From: Staphylococcus hominis subsp. hominis
GTDB lineage: Bacteria > Bacillota > Bacilli > Staphylococcales > Staphylococcaceae
Assembly (NCBI RefSeq): GCF_002901845.1
Contig: NZ_PPQE01000025.1
Span: 124,001-188,000 of the forward strand
Direction: 5' to 3'
Length of the DNA stretch: 64,000 nucleotides
Shown: positions 1 through 9,925 of the stretch, piece after piece
Layout of the letters: every line of letters starts with the position of its first letter
How positions within the stretch are numbered: position 1 is the first letter of the stretch
Program-made: the position numbers and the translations under genes
The notes under the pieces: generated by a model
Seen by the model: the letters and a program-made list of their open reading frames with translations, nothing else
The model's database searches: none
Told to the model about the DNA's origin: nothing

Positions 1-541
1 GCATGGACAAAGCAGCTCCTTCTGGAATATTCTGAATACCAATACCAATTGCTAAACCAAGGGCTCCAAAAAAGGTAGCTTGTCCATTTCCAGTTGCAAT
101 TCCACCAAATGCTACACCAATTGATAAACCTTCAGGAATATTGTGTAAAGTGATAGCTAATACTAGTAAAGCATTTTTACTTAAAGAAGTTTTAACGCCT
201 TCTCGATATTGACTTTTATCACCGATTTTTTGGTGTATATGTGGAATGACTGCATCAAGTCCTCTAATAAACACACCACCTAGAATAAAACCAATCGCAG
301 CAGGTAACCAAGCAGGTAAATGACCATTTGTACCATAATCAATGGAAGGTTGTAATAAAGACCAAAAACTTGCAGCAATCATAATTCCAGCGGCAAAACC
401 TTGCATAGAAGTTAGAATTTTTTTGTTTACAGTCTTAAAAATAAAGACTGATGCAGCACCTAAAGCGGTTAATAACCAAGTAATAATACCGGCACTAAGT
501 GCTTGAAGATAAGGTGGTAAATTTTCGAAAAAGTCTATCAT
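1..541 (-). CDS. ZIP-family metal transporter (3' part cut by window edge)
   Basis: Integral membrane carrier of the ZIP (Zrt/Irt-like, GufA-type) family, which moves divalent metals such as zinc into the cytoplasm. About 180 residues are visible. They show several hydrophobic segments and the family's two metal-site helices: HNIPEGLSIG near residue 133 and QNIPEGAA near residue 170, with the characteristic His/Asn...Pro-Glu-Gly pattern. A His-containing loop (VIPHIHQ) precedes them. The ATG at 541 is preceded by AAGGAGA at good spacing. The gene is divergent from the ABC-F gene at 653 and the two share a 111-base regulatory gap. The C-terminus lies beyond base 1. Family is certain; the metal is not. 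Confidence 0.9.
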   Translation of the reverse strand, partial: MIDFFENLPPYLQALSAGIITWLLTALGAASVFIFKTVNKKILTSMQGFAAGIMIAASFWSLLQPSIDYGTNGHLPAWLPAAIGFILGGVFIRGLDAVIPHIHQKIGDKSQYREGVKTSLSKNALLVLAITLHNIPEGLSIGVAFGGIATGNGQATFFGALGLAIGIGIQNIPEGAALSM

Positions 542-580
542 ATCTATTTTCTCCTTATATCATTTAGCATTAAAAAGGTG

Positions 581-634
581 TATAATATATAGAACTGAAT
601 TAAGCTTATCAGAAATATATTGAAATTTCGATAT
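581..634 (+). promoter_or_regulatory. Candidate -10 box and near-palindrome upstream of the ABC-F gene
   Basis: TATAAT at 581-586 is a good -10 element for the + strand gene, but no convincing -35 is visible. At 617-634 there is an 18-bp near-palindrome (ATATT-GAAATTTC-GATAT, core GAAATTTC) just before the Shine-Dalgarno sequence. It could be an operator or a small RNA hairpin. Role not established. Confidence 0.35.
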
Positions 635-652
635 TAAAAAGGAAGTAAAAAT

Positions 653-2533
653 ATGGAAGCGTATAAAATAGAACAACTAAATAAATCATATGCTGATAAA
701 GTTATTTTTGATGACTTAAATCTCTCTATTTCTGAACATGAAAAAATTGGACTTGTAGGTATAAATGGTACTGGTAAAAGTACTTTATTAAAAGTCATTG
801 GTAGTTTAGATGAAGATTTTTCAGCCGATATAACTCATCCTAATCAGTATCGCATTCGTTATTCTTCACAGAAGCAACATTTAAATGGTGATATGACAGT
901 ATTTCAAGCTGTTCTAAGTTCCGATACAGATACTTTACGTATTATTAAAACATATGAAGAAGCTGTGACTATATATACAGAACATCAAAACGATGCGAAT
1001 TTTAAAAAAATGATGGAAGCTCAAGAACTTATGGATCAACACCATGCATGGGATTACAATGCTGAAATTAAAACTATTTTATCAAAATTAGGTATTAATA
1101 ATACGACTAAAAAAGTTAAAGAATTATCAGGGGGACAACAAAAACGTGTTGTCTTAGCTAAGACGCTTATTGAACAACCTGATTTGTTATTGTTAGATGA
1201 GCCTACAAACCATTTAGACTTTGAATCAATTAATTGGTTAATTAACTATGTTAAGCAATATCCACATACAGTTTTATTTGTGACACATGATCGCTATTTT
1301 TTAAATGAGATTGCTACACGTATTGTGGAATTAGATAGAGGAAAACTTAAATCTTATCCAGGAAACTATGAAGATTACATTGCAATGAGAGCTGAAAATG
1401 AAGTGATTGAACAAAAACAACAAGAAAAGCAAAAAGCACTTTATAAACAAGAACTTGCGTGGATGCGTACAGGCGCAAAAGCAAGAACGACAAAACAACA
1501 AGCTCGAATTAATCGATTTAATGATTTAGAGACAGAAGTTCAATCTCATCATCAAAAAGATAAAGGTCAACTCAATCTTGCTTATTCTAGATTAGGCAAA
1601 CAAGTATTTGAGTTAGATCATTTAACGAAAAAGATTCAAAATAAAATATTATTCAAAGATGTAACTGAAATTATTCAAAGTGGTCAAAGAATTGGTATTG
1701 TTGGCCCAAATGGTGCAGGGAAAACGACAATGTTAAATATTTTAAATCAAGATGATACTGATTATTCTGGAGAATTAAAAGTTGGCCAAACTGTAAAAAT
1801 AGCTTATTTTAAACAAACAGAAGAAACTTTGGATAGAGACATACGTATGATTGACTATTTGAGAGAAGAAAGTGAAGTGGCAAAAGAAAAAGATGGTACT
1901 TCAGTTTCAGTTACTCAATTGTTAGAGCGATTTCTATTTCCGAGTGCTACTCATGGTAAAAAGATTTATAAATTATCAGGTGGAGAGCAAAAACGATTAT
2001 ATTTGTTAAGATTGCTTGTTCATCAACCTAATGTTCTGTTACTTGATGAGCCAACCAATGATCTTGATACTGAAACATTAACAATTTTAGAAGACTACAT
2101 TAGTACATTCGGAGGGGCAGTAGTTACAGTAAGTCATGATCGTTATTTTTTAAATAAAGTAGCACAAGAATATTGGTATATTCACGATGGCCAATTAGAA
2201 CGTATTATTGGAACATTCGAAGATTATGAGGCCTATAAAAAAGAAAAAGATCGACAGGATATACTTGAAAAACAAGCTCAACAACCTAAAACTAAATCAA
2301 ACGTTCGTAAAAAGACGGGACTGTCTTATAAAGAAAAACGTGAATATGAAGCCCTAATGGAACGTATTGAAACGACAGAACATAGACTAGAGCAGATTGA
2401 TACTGAAATGGTAGAAGCGAGCGCTGACTACGCTAAAATAAAAGAATTAAATGAAGAAAAAGAACATCTAGAGCAATCATATGATGTAGACATCACGAGA
2501 TGGAGTGAATTAGAAGAAATAAAAGAGCAATAA
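653..2533 (+). CDS. ABC-F ATPase, Uup/YfmR type
   Basis: Cytosolic ABC-F protein with two ATPase domains and no membrane segment. Members of this group act on ribosomes, and the Uup/YfmR type is linked to rescue of stalled elongation. Walker A motifs are at residues 36-44 (GINGTGKST) and about 351-359 (GPNGAGKTT). The signature motifs are LSGGQQKR (near 158) and LSGGEQKR, each followed by an LLLLDEPTN/H Walker B. A charged inter-domain linker is present. The last ~75 residues form a Glu/Lys-rich coiled coil typical of the Uup C-terminal domain. At 626 residues it is close to B. subtilis YfmR. recQ follows 13 bases downstream, so the two are probably cotranscribed. It is not a clear Vga/Msr-type resistance protein. 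Confidence 0.9.
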   Translation: MEAYKIEQLNKSYADKVIFDDLNLSISEHEKIGLVGINGTGKSTLLKVIGSLDEDFSADITHPNQYRIRYSSQKQHLNGDMTVFQAVLSSDTDTLRIIKTYEEAVTIYTEHQNDANFKKMMEAQELMDQHHAWDYNAEIKTILSKLGINNTTKKVKELSGGQQKRVVLAKTLIEQPDLLLLDEPTNHLDFESINWLINYVKQYPHTVLFVTHDRYFLNEIATRIVELDRGKLKSYPGNYEDYIAMRAENEVIEQKQQEKQKALYKQELAWMRTGAKARTTKQQARINRFNDLETEVQSHHQKDKGQLNLAYSRLGKQVFELDHLTKKIQNKILFKDVTEIIQSGQRIGIVGPNGAGKTTMLNILNQDDTDYSGELKVGQTVKIAYFKQTEETLDRDIRMIDYLREESEVAKEKDGTSVSVTQLLERFLFPSATHGKKIYKLSGGEQKRLYLLRLLVHQPNVLLLDEPTNDLDTETLTILEDYISTFGGAVVTVSHDRYFLNKVAQEYWYIHDGQLERIIGTFEDYEAYKKEKDRQDILEKQAQQPKTKSNVRKKTGLSYKEKREYEALMERIETTEHRLEQIDTEMVEASADYAKIKELNEEKEHLEQSYDVDITRWSELEEIKEQ

Positions 2534-2546
2534 GGGGAATGTAAGT

Positions 2547-4325
2547 ATGGAAGCAACTTTGTCACATTATTTTGGTTATGATACGTTTAGACCAGGTCAA
2601 AAAGAGATAATTTCTAAAATATTAAATCATCATAATGTATTAGGTGTCTTGCCTACAGGTGGTGGTAAATCAATATGTTATCAAGTGCCTGGTTTAATGT
2701 TAGGTGGTACAACGATAGTAATAAGTCCATTGATTTCTTTAATGAAAGACCAAGTGGATCAGTTAAAAGCAATGGGTATCGAAGCAGCCTATCTAAATAG
2801 TAGTTTAAATAAAAAACAACAATCTGAGATTGAAAATAAGTTAATCACTGAAGGCATTCAATTTTTATATGTGGCACCTGAACGTTTTGAAAGTAACTAT
2901 TTTTTAAAGTTGCTTAGTCAAATTGATATTAACTTAATTGCATTTGATGAGGCTCACTGTATTTCAAAATGGGGACATGATTTTAGACCTAGTTATCAAA
3001 GCGTCATAAACAAAGTGTTTACACTACCTCAAGATTTTACGATTGTAGCTCTTACAGCTACAGCTACGGCCGAAGTTCAACAGGATATTATGGAAAAATT
3101 AAATATCCGAAAAGAAGATGAAATTAAAACAAGTACCAAAAGACGTAATCTCATTTTTAAAGTAAATCCGACATATCAAAGACAAAAATTTGTTATTGAA
3201 TATGCTAAAGCTCATAAAGATCAAGCAGGTATTATTTATTGTTCTACGCGTAAACAAGTAGAAGAATTACAAGAATCTCTAGAATCTATAAATATTGCTT
3301 CTGTTATTTATCATGCAGGTTTAACAAATAAAGAAAGAGAAGAAGCTCAAAATGACTTTGTATACGATCGTATTAACGTTGTTATCGCAACAAATGCATT
3401 TGGAATGGGTATTGATAAATCTAATGTTCGTTATGTTATTCATTACAACATGCCTGGAGATCTTGAATCATACTATCAAGAAGCGGGTCGTGCAGGACGA
3501 GATGGCTTAAAAAGTGAATGTATTTTATTATTTAGTGAAAGAGATAAAGGATTACATGAATATTTTATTACTGTTTCGCAAGCAGATGATGATTATAAAG
3601 ATAAAATGGGCGAGAAACTAACTAAAATGATTCAGTATACTAAAACGAAAAAGTGCTTAGAAGCGACAATTGTACATTATTTTGAACCGAATGCGCGTCT
3701 AGAGGAATGCGGTCAATGTAGTAATTGCATTCAACAAAATAAAACTTATGACATGACCAATGAAGCAAAAATGATTATTAGTTGTATCGCACGCATGCGT
3801 CAACAAGAAAACTATCATGTTATTATTCAAGTGTTACGTGGAGAATTAAGTGATTATATTAAATACAATCATTATCATCAACTTACAACACATGGATTGA
3901 TGAAAGACTATACTACTTCAGAGTTAAGTCATTTAATTGATGAGTTACGGTTTAAAGGCTTTTTAAATGAATATAATGAAATTCTAACGTGTGATGAAAG
4001 TGTGAAAGAATTATTGAATAATGATGTCACAGTGTATACGACGCCATTTAAACATAAAAGTAAGGAAAAAGTTTTCATTAATACAATAGAAGGCGTTGAT
4101 CGTGCTTTATATAGTGAATTAGTAGAAGTTCGCCGTCAATTAAGTGAAAAGTTGAATATTGCGCCTGTGAGTATTTTTTCTGACTATACATTAGAAGAGT
4201 TTGCTAAACGTAAACCAGAATCTAAACAAGAAATGATTGCGATAGATGGTGTAGGAAGCTATAAGTTAAAACATTATTGTCCTAAATTTCTTGAAACAAT
4301 CCAATCATATAAAACGAATATCTAA
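2547..4325 (+). CDS. recQ: ATP-dependent DNA helicase RecQ
   Basis: Superfamily 2 3'-5' DNA helicase that processes stalled forks and recombination intermediates. Residues 35-42 carry Walker A (PTGGGKS). The DEAH box is at 134-137, followed by the RecQ aromatic-rich loop (CISKWGHDFRP). TATAT and the QEAGRAGRDG motif VI lie further on. Four cysteines (KKC, then EEC-GQC-SNC) form the RecQ zinc site. A C-terminal HRDC domain (about residues 515-590) has the usual IDGVG hairpin. The length, 592 residues, matches Gram-positive RecQ. The ATG follows AAGGGGAATG. It sits behind the ABC-F gene and ends at a terminator at 4349. Confidence 0.95.
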   Translation: MEATLSHYFGYDTFRPGQKEIISKILNHHNVLGVLPTGGGKSICYQVPGLMLGGTTIVISPLISLMKDQVDQLKAMGIEAAYLNSSLNKKQQSEIENKLITEGIQFLYVAPERFESNYFLKLLSQIDINLIAFDEAHCISKWGHDFRPSYQSVINKVFTLPQDFTIVALTATATAEVQQDIMEKLNIRKEDEIKTSTKRRNLIFKVNPTYQRQKFVIEYAKAHKDQAGIIYCSTRKQVEELQESLESINIASVIYHAGLTNKEREEAQNDFVYDRINVVIATNAFGMGIDKSNVRYVIHYNMPGDLESYYQEAGRAGRDGLKSECILLFSERDKGLHEYFITVSQADDDYKDKMGEKLTKMIQYTKTKKCLEATIVHYFEPNARLEECGQCSNCIQQNKTYDMTNEAKMIISCIARMRQQENYHVIIQVLRGELSDYIKYNHYHQLTTHGLMKDYTTSELSHLIDELRFKGFLNEYNEILTCDESVKELLNNDVTVYTTPFKHKSKEKVFINTIEGVDRALYSELVEVRRQLSEKLNIAPVSIFSDYTLEEFAKRKPESKQEMIAIDGVGSYKLKHYCPKFLETIQSYKTNI

Positions 4326-4348
4326 CAAAAAATTAAATATGACTTAAT

Positions 4349-4395
4349 AAAACAACTTAGAAGCTAGAAAAATGTTTTAAGTTGTTTTATTTTTT
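4349..4395 (+). terminator. Intrinsic terminator after recQ
   Basis: Perfect 11-bp stem, AAAACAACTTA (4349-4359) with TAAGTTGTTTT (4378-4388), followed by ATTTTTT. It separates recQ from the ABC transporter pair. Confidence 0.9.
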
Positions 4396-4514
4396 ATTGT
4401 TAAAAAATAATTAGTATTTAAATCTATTAAGTATGAATTTATCAATAAACATGATTTAATAGAAAATAAGCAATATAAATTTTATAGTGATGTGAAGGAA
4501 ATGAAGGTGACAAG

Positions 4515-5471
4515 ATGATAGAGTTTAAAAATGTAACAAAACGTTATGGAACGAATGTTGCAGTTGATGATGTGAGTTTTAAAATTAATGAAGGAGAATT
4601 TTTTATTTTAATCGGACCTTCAGGTTGTGGAAAAACAACTACTTTAAAAATGATTAATCGATTAATACCGTTAAGTGAAGGATACATTTATTTTAAAGAT
4701 AAGCCAGTGAGTGATTATCCAGTTTATGAGATGCGTTGGGATATTGGATATGTACTACAACAAATCGCATTATTTCCGCATATGACGATTAAAGAAAATA
4801 TCGCACAAGTTCCTCAAATGAAAAAGTGGAAAGACAAAGATATTCATCGACGTGTAGATGAATTATTAGATATGGTTAGATTAGATCCAAATACATACCG
4901 AGATCGTAAACCAGATGAATTATCGGGAGGACAACGTCAACGTGTAGGCGTGGTAAGAGCATTAGCAGCTGATCCTCCAGTAATATTAATGGACGAACCT
5001 TTTAGTGCGTTAGACCCCATTAGTAGAGAAAAATTACAAGATGATTTATTAGAATTACAAACGAAAATTAAAAAGACAATTATTTTTGTAACACACGATA
5101 TACAAGAAGCAATGAAATTAGGAGATCGTATTTGTTTATTAAATGATGGTCGTGTTGAACAAATTGACACACCTGAAGGATTCCAAGAGCATCCTAGAAA
5201 TCAATTTGTTCGAGAGTTTATGGGCGATCACTTGCATAAAGATATCAATAATTCAAAAATCTCCGATCTAAATCTTACAAGAACACTTACTGAATATGAC
5301 GAAAAACAAGGATACCCAATTATAAAAGATAGTATGAAACTTCAAGATATTTACGAGATACTTGCTAAACATGAAGCAGTCATTGTAGAAAATAATCATG
5401 CTTTAACACAGTCATTATTAAGAAGAGAAGATGTTTTTGACTATCTATCTAAAAATGATAAGGAGGGTTAA
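4515..5471 (+). CDS. ABC transporter ATPase, EgtV/OpuCA-like
   Basis: ATP-binding subunit of a quaternary-amine-type importer. Walker A GPSGCGKTT is at 34-42, the signature LSGGQRQR starts near 136, and Walker B is ILMDEPFSALD. The C-terminal ~80 residues form a shortened CBS-like region, as in OpuCA relatives. The next gene starts 3 bases after this stop and fuses the permease to the binding protein. That two-gene layout (ATPase plus permease-SBP fusion) is the one described for the ergothioneine importer EgtUV and for Listeria BilE, rather than four-gene OpuC. The substrate is therefore inferred as ergothioneine or a related betaine, not read from the sequence. The ATG follows GAAGGTGAC. 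Confidence 0.88.
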   Translation: MIEFKNVTKRYGTNVAVDDVSFKINEGEFFILIGPSGCGKTTTLKMINRLIPLSEGYIYFKDKPVSDYPVYEMRWDIGYVLQQIALFPHMTIKENIAQVPQMKKWKDKDIHRRVDELLDMVRLDPNTYRDRKPDELSGGQRQRVGVVRALAADPPVILMDEPFSALDPISREKLQDDLLELQTKIKKTIIFVTHDIQEAMKLGDRICLLNDGRVEQIDTPEGFQEHPRNQFVREFMGDHLHKDINNSKISDLNLTRTLTEYDEKQGYPIIKDSMKLQDIYEILAKHEAVIVENNHALTQSLLRREDVFDYLSKNDKEG

Positions 5472-5474
5472 AAC

Positions 5475-6989
5475 ATGAACGAATTTTTAACAACGCTCAA
5501 TGATCGTAGAGGAGAATTACTAAGAACAATTTTTGAGCACATACAAATTTCTTTTATTGCTTTATTTATCGCAATTTTAATTGCAGTACCACTTGGTATT
5601 GCTTTAACTAAAACAAAGCGTTTATCTGAAGTTGTAATGAATATCGCAGCGGTATTACAAACTATTCCATCCCTTGCTTTACTTGGATTAATGATTCCAA
5701 TTTTTGGTATAGGAAAAGTTCCAGCAATTATTGCATTAGTAGTATATGCGCTATTACCTATTTTAAGAAATACATATACAGGTATTAAAGAAGTAGAGCC
5801 TTCTCTAACAGAAGCAGCCAAAGGTATCGGTATGAAACCAATGCGACGTTTAACTAAAGTCGAGTTACCTATTGCAATGCCAGTCATTATGGCAGGTATA
5901 CGTACAGCTATGGTGCTTATTATTGGTACTGCTACATTAGCTGCATTAATTGGAGCAGGTGGATTAGGGGATTTGATCTTATTAGGCATTGATCGTAACA
6001 ATACAGCACTTATATTGATTGGCGCTATTCCAGCTGCATTATTAGCTATTTTATTTGATTTTATATTGCGTTATATGGCGAAATTATCTTATAAAAAACT
6101 TCTTATTACACTAGGTATTATTCTATTAATTATCTTACTTGTTATTGTTGTTCCACTCTTTGGTAAAAAAAGTGCAACGATTACTATGGCAGGAAAATTA
6201 GGTTCTGAACCTTCAATTATTACGAATATGTATAAAATATTAATTGAAGAGGAAACACATGATACAGTTAACGTTAAAAGTGGTATGGGTAAAACCTCAT
6301 TCTTATTTAATGCGTTAAAATCAGACGATATAGATGGGTACTTAGAATTTACAGGTACAGTACTAGGAGAACTTACTAAAGAGGATCTAAAATCTAAAAA
6401 AGAAGCTGATGTATATCACCAAGCTAAAGCAAGTTTAGAGAAAAAATATGATATGACGATGCTTAAACCAATGAAATATAATAATACCTATGCTTTAGCT
6501 GTTAAAAGAGATTTTGCTAAACAATATAATTTACAATCAATTGGTGATTTACGTAAAGTACAAGGTCAACTTAAACCAGGATTTACTATGGAATTTAAAG
6601 ATAGAGATGATGGTTATAAAGCAGTAGCTAAAAAATATAACTTGAATCTTTCTAATATTAAACAAATGGAACCTAAACTACGTTATACGGCAGTAGAGAA
6701 AGGCGACATTAATCTTATTGATGCGTATTCTACAGATGCTGAATTAAAACAATATGATATGGTAGTACTTAAAGATGATAAACATGTTTTCCCACCTTAT
6801 CAAGGTGCTCCAATGTTTAAAGAAAAGTTTCTAAAAGAACATCCGGAAATTAAAAAAGCTTTAAATCAATTATCAAATAAAATTACGGATGAACAAATGC
6901 AAGAAATGAATTATAAAGTGACAGTGAAAAATGAAGATCCATATAAAGTTGCTAAACAATATTTAGAAAAAGAAGGATTGGCACATTAA
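5475..6989 (+). CDS. ABC permease fused to substrate-binding domain, EgtU/BilEB-like
   Basis: Membrane subunit with the substrate-binding domain fused at its C-terminus. Residues 1-~225 hold about six hydrophobic segments and the permease signature region (EAAKGIGMKPMRRLTKVELP). Residues ~230-504 form an OpuAC-type binding domain (from the GKLGSEP stretch to the C-terminus) exposed outside the cell. Length and fusion match EgtU of S. pneumoniae and BilEB of Listeria. An AGGAGG ribosome site lies inside the end of the ATPase gene, so the two are translationally close. A terminator follows at 6996. The substrate could be ergothioneine, glycine betaine, carnitine or choline; the architecture favours the first. 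Confidence 0.88.
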   Translation: MNEFLTTLNDRRGELLRTIFEHIQISFIALFIAILIAVPLGIALTKTKRLSEVVMNIAAVLQTIPSLALLGLMIPIFGIGKVPAIIALVVYALLPILRNTYTGIKEVEPSLTEAAKGIGMKPMRRLTKVELPIAMPVIMAGIRTAMVLIIGTATLAALIGAGGLGDLILLGIDRNNTALILIGAIPAALLAILFDFILRYMAKLSYKKLLITLGIILLIILLVIVVPLFGKKSATITMAGKLGSEPSIITNMYKILIEEETHDTVNVKSGMGKTSFLFNALKSDDIDGYLEFTGTVLGELTKEDLKSKKEADVYHQAKASLEKKYDMTMLKPMKYNNTYALAVKRDFAKQYNLQSIGDLRKVQGQLKPGFTMEFKDRDDGYKAVAKKYNLNLSNIKQMEPKLRYTAVEKGDINLIDAYSTDAELKQYDMVVLKDDKHVFPPYQGAPMFKEKFLKEHPEIKKALNQLSNKITDEQMQEMNYKVTVKNEDPYKVAKQYLEKEGLAH

Positions 6990-6995
6990 ATTTGT

Positions 6996-7034
6996 AAAAA
7001 GCTCATAGATACATTTTATCTATGAGCTTTTTAA
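6996..7034 (+). terminator. Intrinsic terminator after the EgtUV-like pair
   Basis: GCTCATAGATA (7001-7011) pairs perfectly with TATCTATGAGC (7017-7027). The stem is flanked by an A-run upstream and TTTTT downstream. Confidence 0.9.
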
Positions 7035-7124
7035 CACATAAAGTATAAATCGATAATTTATGGTACTATTTTAATTAATAAGTGAAAAAGGAAAGTAACT
7101 TAATTTATATAGGAGTGATCATAA

Positions 7125-8180
7125 ATGAAAAAACAACTACAACAATTATCGGCATATCAACCTGGGTTATCACCGCAAGCACTTAAAGAAAAATTTGGTA
7201 TAGAAGGTGAGTTATATAAACTAGCATCGAATGAAAATTTATATGGACCATCACCTCGTGTAAAAGAAGCAATTGAAGCGCACTTAGATGAGTTATTCTA
7301 CTATCCGGAAACAGGCTCTCCATCATTACGAAAAGCAATTAGTAAGCATTTAAATGTTGATGAATCTCGAATTTTATTTGGCGCAGGTTTAGATGAAGTA
7401 ATACTTATGATTTCTAGAGCAGTTTTAACACCAGGAGATAAAATTGTGACAAGTGAAGCTACTTTTGGACAATATTATCATAATGCGATTGTTGAATCAG
7501 CTGAAGTTGTAAAAGTACCGTTAAAAAATGGCGGATTTGATTTGGAAGGCATTTTAAAAGAGGTTAATTCTGATACCTCATTAGTATGGTTATGTAATCC
7601 TAATAATCCTACAGGTACATATTTTAGTCATGATGAATTAGAGTCATTTTTGGAACGTGTTCCAAGTCATGTGCCAGTCTTAATTGATGAAGCGTATTTC
7701 GAATTCGTCACTGCTGAAGATTATCCTGATACATTAAAACTACAAGAACGCTTTGATAATGCATTTTTATTAAGAACATTTTCTAAAGCATATGGATTAG
7801 CAGGTTTACGTGTAGGATATGTTGTGGCAACAAATGAAGCTATTGAAAAATGGAATATCATTCGTCCACCATTTAATGTGACACGAATTTCAGAATATGC
7901 AGCGATTGCAGCATTAGAGGATCAAGATTATTTAAAAGAGATTACTAAAAAAAATGCAAAAGAACGTGAAAAGTTTTATGACATTGAACAAAGTAAACAC
8001 TTTTTACCTAGTCAAACGAACTTTGTATTTGTAGTAACAGATAAGCCACAAGCATTGTATAATGAATTACTAAACGTTGGCTGTATCACTAGACCATTTC
8101 CTAATGGAGTACGTATTACAATTGGATTTGAAGAACAAAATAATAAAATGATTGAAGTATTAAAACAATTTAATTATTAA
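7125..8180 (+). CDS. hisC: Histidinol-phosphate aminotransferase family protein
   Basis: Fold-type I PLP aminotransferase of the HisC family, which interconverts histidinol phosphate and imidazole acetol phosphate; relatives also act on aromatic amino acids. Visible marks are [12 protein letters not shown] near the N-terminus, the [10 protein letters not shown] motif (residues ~157-166), IDEAYFEF, and [13 protein letters not shown] with the PLP lysine at 221. The length of 351 residues is normal. A TAGGAGTG ribosome site precedes the ATG. No other histidine gene is nearby and the gene is flanked by terminators, so it stands alone. A role in aromatic amino acid transamination is possible. Confidence 0.88.
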   Translation: MKKQLQQLSAYQPGLSPQALKEKFGIEGELYKLASNENLYGPSPRVKEAIEAHLDELFYYPETGSPSLRKAISKHLNVDESRILFGAGLDEVILMISRAVLTPGDKIVTSEATFGQYYHNAIVESAEVVKVPLKNGGFDLEGILKEVNSDTSLVWLCNPNNPTGTYFSHDELESFLERVPSHVPVLIDEAYFEFVTAEDYPDTLKLQERFDNAFLLRTFSKAYGLAGLRVGYVVATNEAIEKWNIIRPPFNVTRISEYAAIAALEDQDYLKEITKKNAKEREKFYDIEQSKHFLPSQTNFVFVVTDKPQALYNELLNVGCITRPFPNGVRITIGFEEQNNKMIEVLKQFNY

Positions 8181-8187
8181 ACTAATG

Positions 8188-8230
8188 AAAAACCTTTAAT
8201 TACGATTCATGACGAATTAAAGGTTTTTTG
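8188..8230 (+). terminator. Intrinsic terminator after hisC
   Basis: A 14-bp stem, AAAAACCTTTAATT (8188-8201) with AATTAAAGGTTTTT (8215-8228), ends in a T-run. Confidence 0.9.
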
Positions 8231-8274
8231 CTATACTTTGAAAATGTGCAAAAGATAACTAAGGAAGTGATAGC

Positions 8275-8811
8275 ATGGCACGTAAATCTATAGCAATAGA
8301 TATGGATGAAGTATTAGCAGATACTTTAGGTGCAATTATTGAAGCAGTTAATATTGAAACTAAATTAGGAATTACAATGGAATCATTAAATGGTCACAAA
8401 TTAAACCATGTGATTCCTGAACATGATGGGTTAGTAAGAGATATTTTAAGAGCGCCAGAGTTTTTTAGACATCTTAAAGTGATACCACATGCTCAAGAGG
8501 CAGTAGAAAAACTTAATGAGCATTATGATGTATATATCGCTACAGCGGCAATGGACGTACCCACTTCATTTCATGATAAATATGAATGGTTATTAGAATA
8601 TTTTCCATTTTTAGATCCACAGCATTTTATTTTTTGTGGAAGAAAAAATATTGTTAAAACAGATTATTTAATAGATGATAATCCTCGTCAGCTTCAAATT
8701 TTCGAAGGAGAACCTATTATCTTTACGGCTGCACATAATATAAATGAAACACGTTTTAAACGAGTGAATGGCTGGAAAGATGTAGAAGCAATGTTTTTAA
8801 ATAACAATTAA
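8275..8811 (+). CDS. 5'(3')-deoxyribonucleotidase, HAD family
   Basis: Haloacid-dehalogenase-fold phosphatase of the NT5C type, expected to dephosphorylate deoxyribonucleoside monophosphates. Motif I is DMDEV near residue 9 (DxDx[VT], nucleophile and acid/base aspartates). Motif III/IV is [10 protein letters not shown] near residue 139. A cap insertion lies between them. 178 residues is usual for the family. AAGGAAGTG precedes the ATG. It is monocistronic between two terminators. The exact substrate cannot be told from the sequence. Confidence 0.85.
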   Translation: MARKSIAIDMDEVLADTLGAIIEAVNIETKLGITMESLNGHKLNHVIPEHDGLVRDILRAPEFFRHLKVIPHAQEAVEKLNEHYDVYIATAAMDVPTSFHDKYEWLLEYFPFLDPQHFIFCGRKNIVKTDYLIDDNPRQLQIFEGEPIIFTAAHNINETRFKRVNGWKDVEAMFLNNN

Positions 8812-8815
8812 AGTA

Positions 8816-8857
8816 AAAAGGTATGTATGAAGCTTGAAGCAATCATACATACCTTTT
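8816..8857. terminator. Bidirectional terminator between convergent genes
   Basis: A 15-bp stem, AAAAGGTATGTATGA (8816-8830) with TCATACATACCTTTT (8843-8857), lies between the + strand nucleotidase and the - strand lipid kinase. T-rich tracts are present on both strands. Confidence 0.88.
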
Positions 8858-8873
8858 GATTATGATATAGTTG

Positions 8874-9797
8874 TTATTTCTCATCATTCGAAAAAGTAAG
8901 GATATTGATTGCTTTAGGTAACACATCAATAGTGATAGGTGTTTCTAAATTAATTTCTCCATCAATATCTACTTTCATAGTTGGTTCAGTGCGTAATGTT
9001 ATGTGAGAACCTGGAATATGATTAATTCCTTCGGTAATTTCATTCCAATTCATGCTATCTCTTTTTTTGAAAATATCGTTTAAAATACTAAAACTTTGTT
9101 GTTCAAATATAAAACTATTTAATTTTCCATCTTGTGGAGAAAGATCTGTAAGTGGAATGCGACTGCCACCAATATTAGGTCCATTTGCTATAACTAGCAT
9201 AGACGTATTTCCTTTATATTCTTTGTCGTCTACTGTCATTGTATAGTCAAAATGGTCGGGATTCATGAGTGTTTTTACAGTGGAACCAACATAGCTTAAT
9301 TTTCCAAAGATATCTTTGCGTCCTTCTTGAACATTTTCAGCATTTTGCACCATAAGTCCTAGCCCGACAAAGTTAAGTACATAATTATCATTTACTTTCA
9401 TAACATCATATGACTCAACATGTGAAGACAACAATTGTTCACTAGCTTTTTTGAAGTCAGGATTTAAGTTTAATGTTTTAGTAAAATCGTTAAATGTTCC
9501 ACCTGGAATGATACCTATAGGAAGGTTTAGATCATATTTCATTACACCATTAATCAATTCGTTAACTGTACCGTCTCCTCCCAATATAAAAACGATATCG
9601 ATATCATTACTATAAGTATGGTCTTTTATTTCTTTACAATATCTTTCAATGTTACCTTCATTTTCACTTAATTGTATTGAAAGATGCTTACATAACTGAG
9701 TTAGTGATTTAGCGACTTCTCCCAATCCATCATAGATATCTTTAAGTCCGCTATGTTCATGGTAAAATAACACCCCATGATTATACTGTTGCTCCAT
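8874..9797 (-). CDS. Diacylglycerol/sphingosine-kinase-like lipid kinase
   Basis: Cytosolic DAGK-catalytic-domain protein (YegS/DgkB/BmrU family) that phosphorylates a lipid such as diacylglycerol. The nucleotide-binding motif [16 protein letters not shown] is near residue 70, followed by [11 protein letters not shown]. The C-terminal beta domain is complete at 307 residues. It starts at ATG 9797, behind a weak AGTAGGTTG ribosome site. Staphylococci have a separate DgkB elsewhere, so this is best left as a family-level call. Confidence 0.85.
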   Translation of the reverse strand: MEQQYNHGVLFYHEHSGLKDIYDGLGEVAKSLTQLCKHLSIQLSENEGNIERYCKEIKDHTYSNDIDIVFILGGDGTVNELINGVMKYDLNLPIGIIPGGTFNDFTKTLNLNPDFKKASEQLLSSHVESYDVMKVNDNYVLNFVGLGLMVQNAENVQEGRKDIFGKLSYVGSTVKTLMNPDHFDYTMTVDDKEYKGNTSMLVIANGPNIGGSRIPLTDLSPQDGKLNSFIFEQQSFSILNDIFKKRDSMNWNEITEGINHIPGSHITLRTEPTMKVDIDGEINLETPITIDVLPKAINILTFSNDEK

Positions 9798-9867
9798 AGT
9801 TCAACCTACTTTCATTTAAAATTATATTATAAATAATTACCCTGAATTTTATAATTTTAAATATATA

Positions 9868-9912
9868 AGTAAAAAATACTTCTATATGTTATAACTAGAA
9901 GTATTTTTTACT
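9868..9912. terminator. Terminator downstream of the peptide transporter gene
   Basis: A perfect 17-bp stem runs from 9868-9884 and pairs with 9896-9912 (arms begin AGTAAAAAATACTT). It lies between the start of the lipid kinase gene and the end of the - strand peptide transporter gene. It is the likely terminator for the latter. Confidence 0.88.
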
Positions 9913-9925
9913 ATTTTGTATTTAA

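Noticed and set aside
5468-6001. A 177-codon frame on the - strand inside the EgtU-like gene
   Set aside because: It is antisense to a clear permease domain and has a composition explained by the hydrophobic codons of the other strand.
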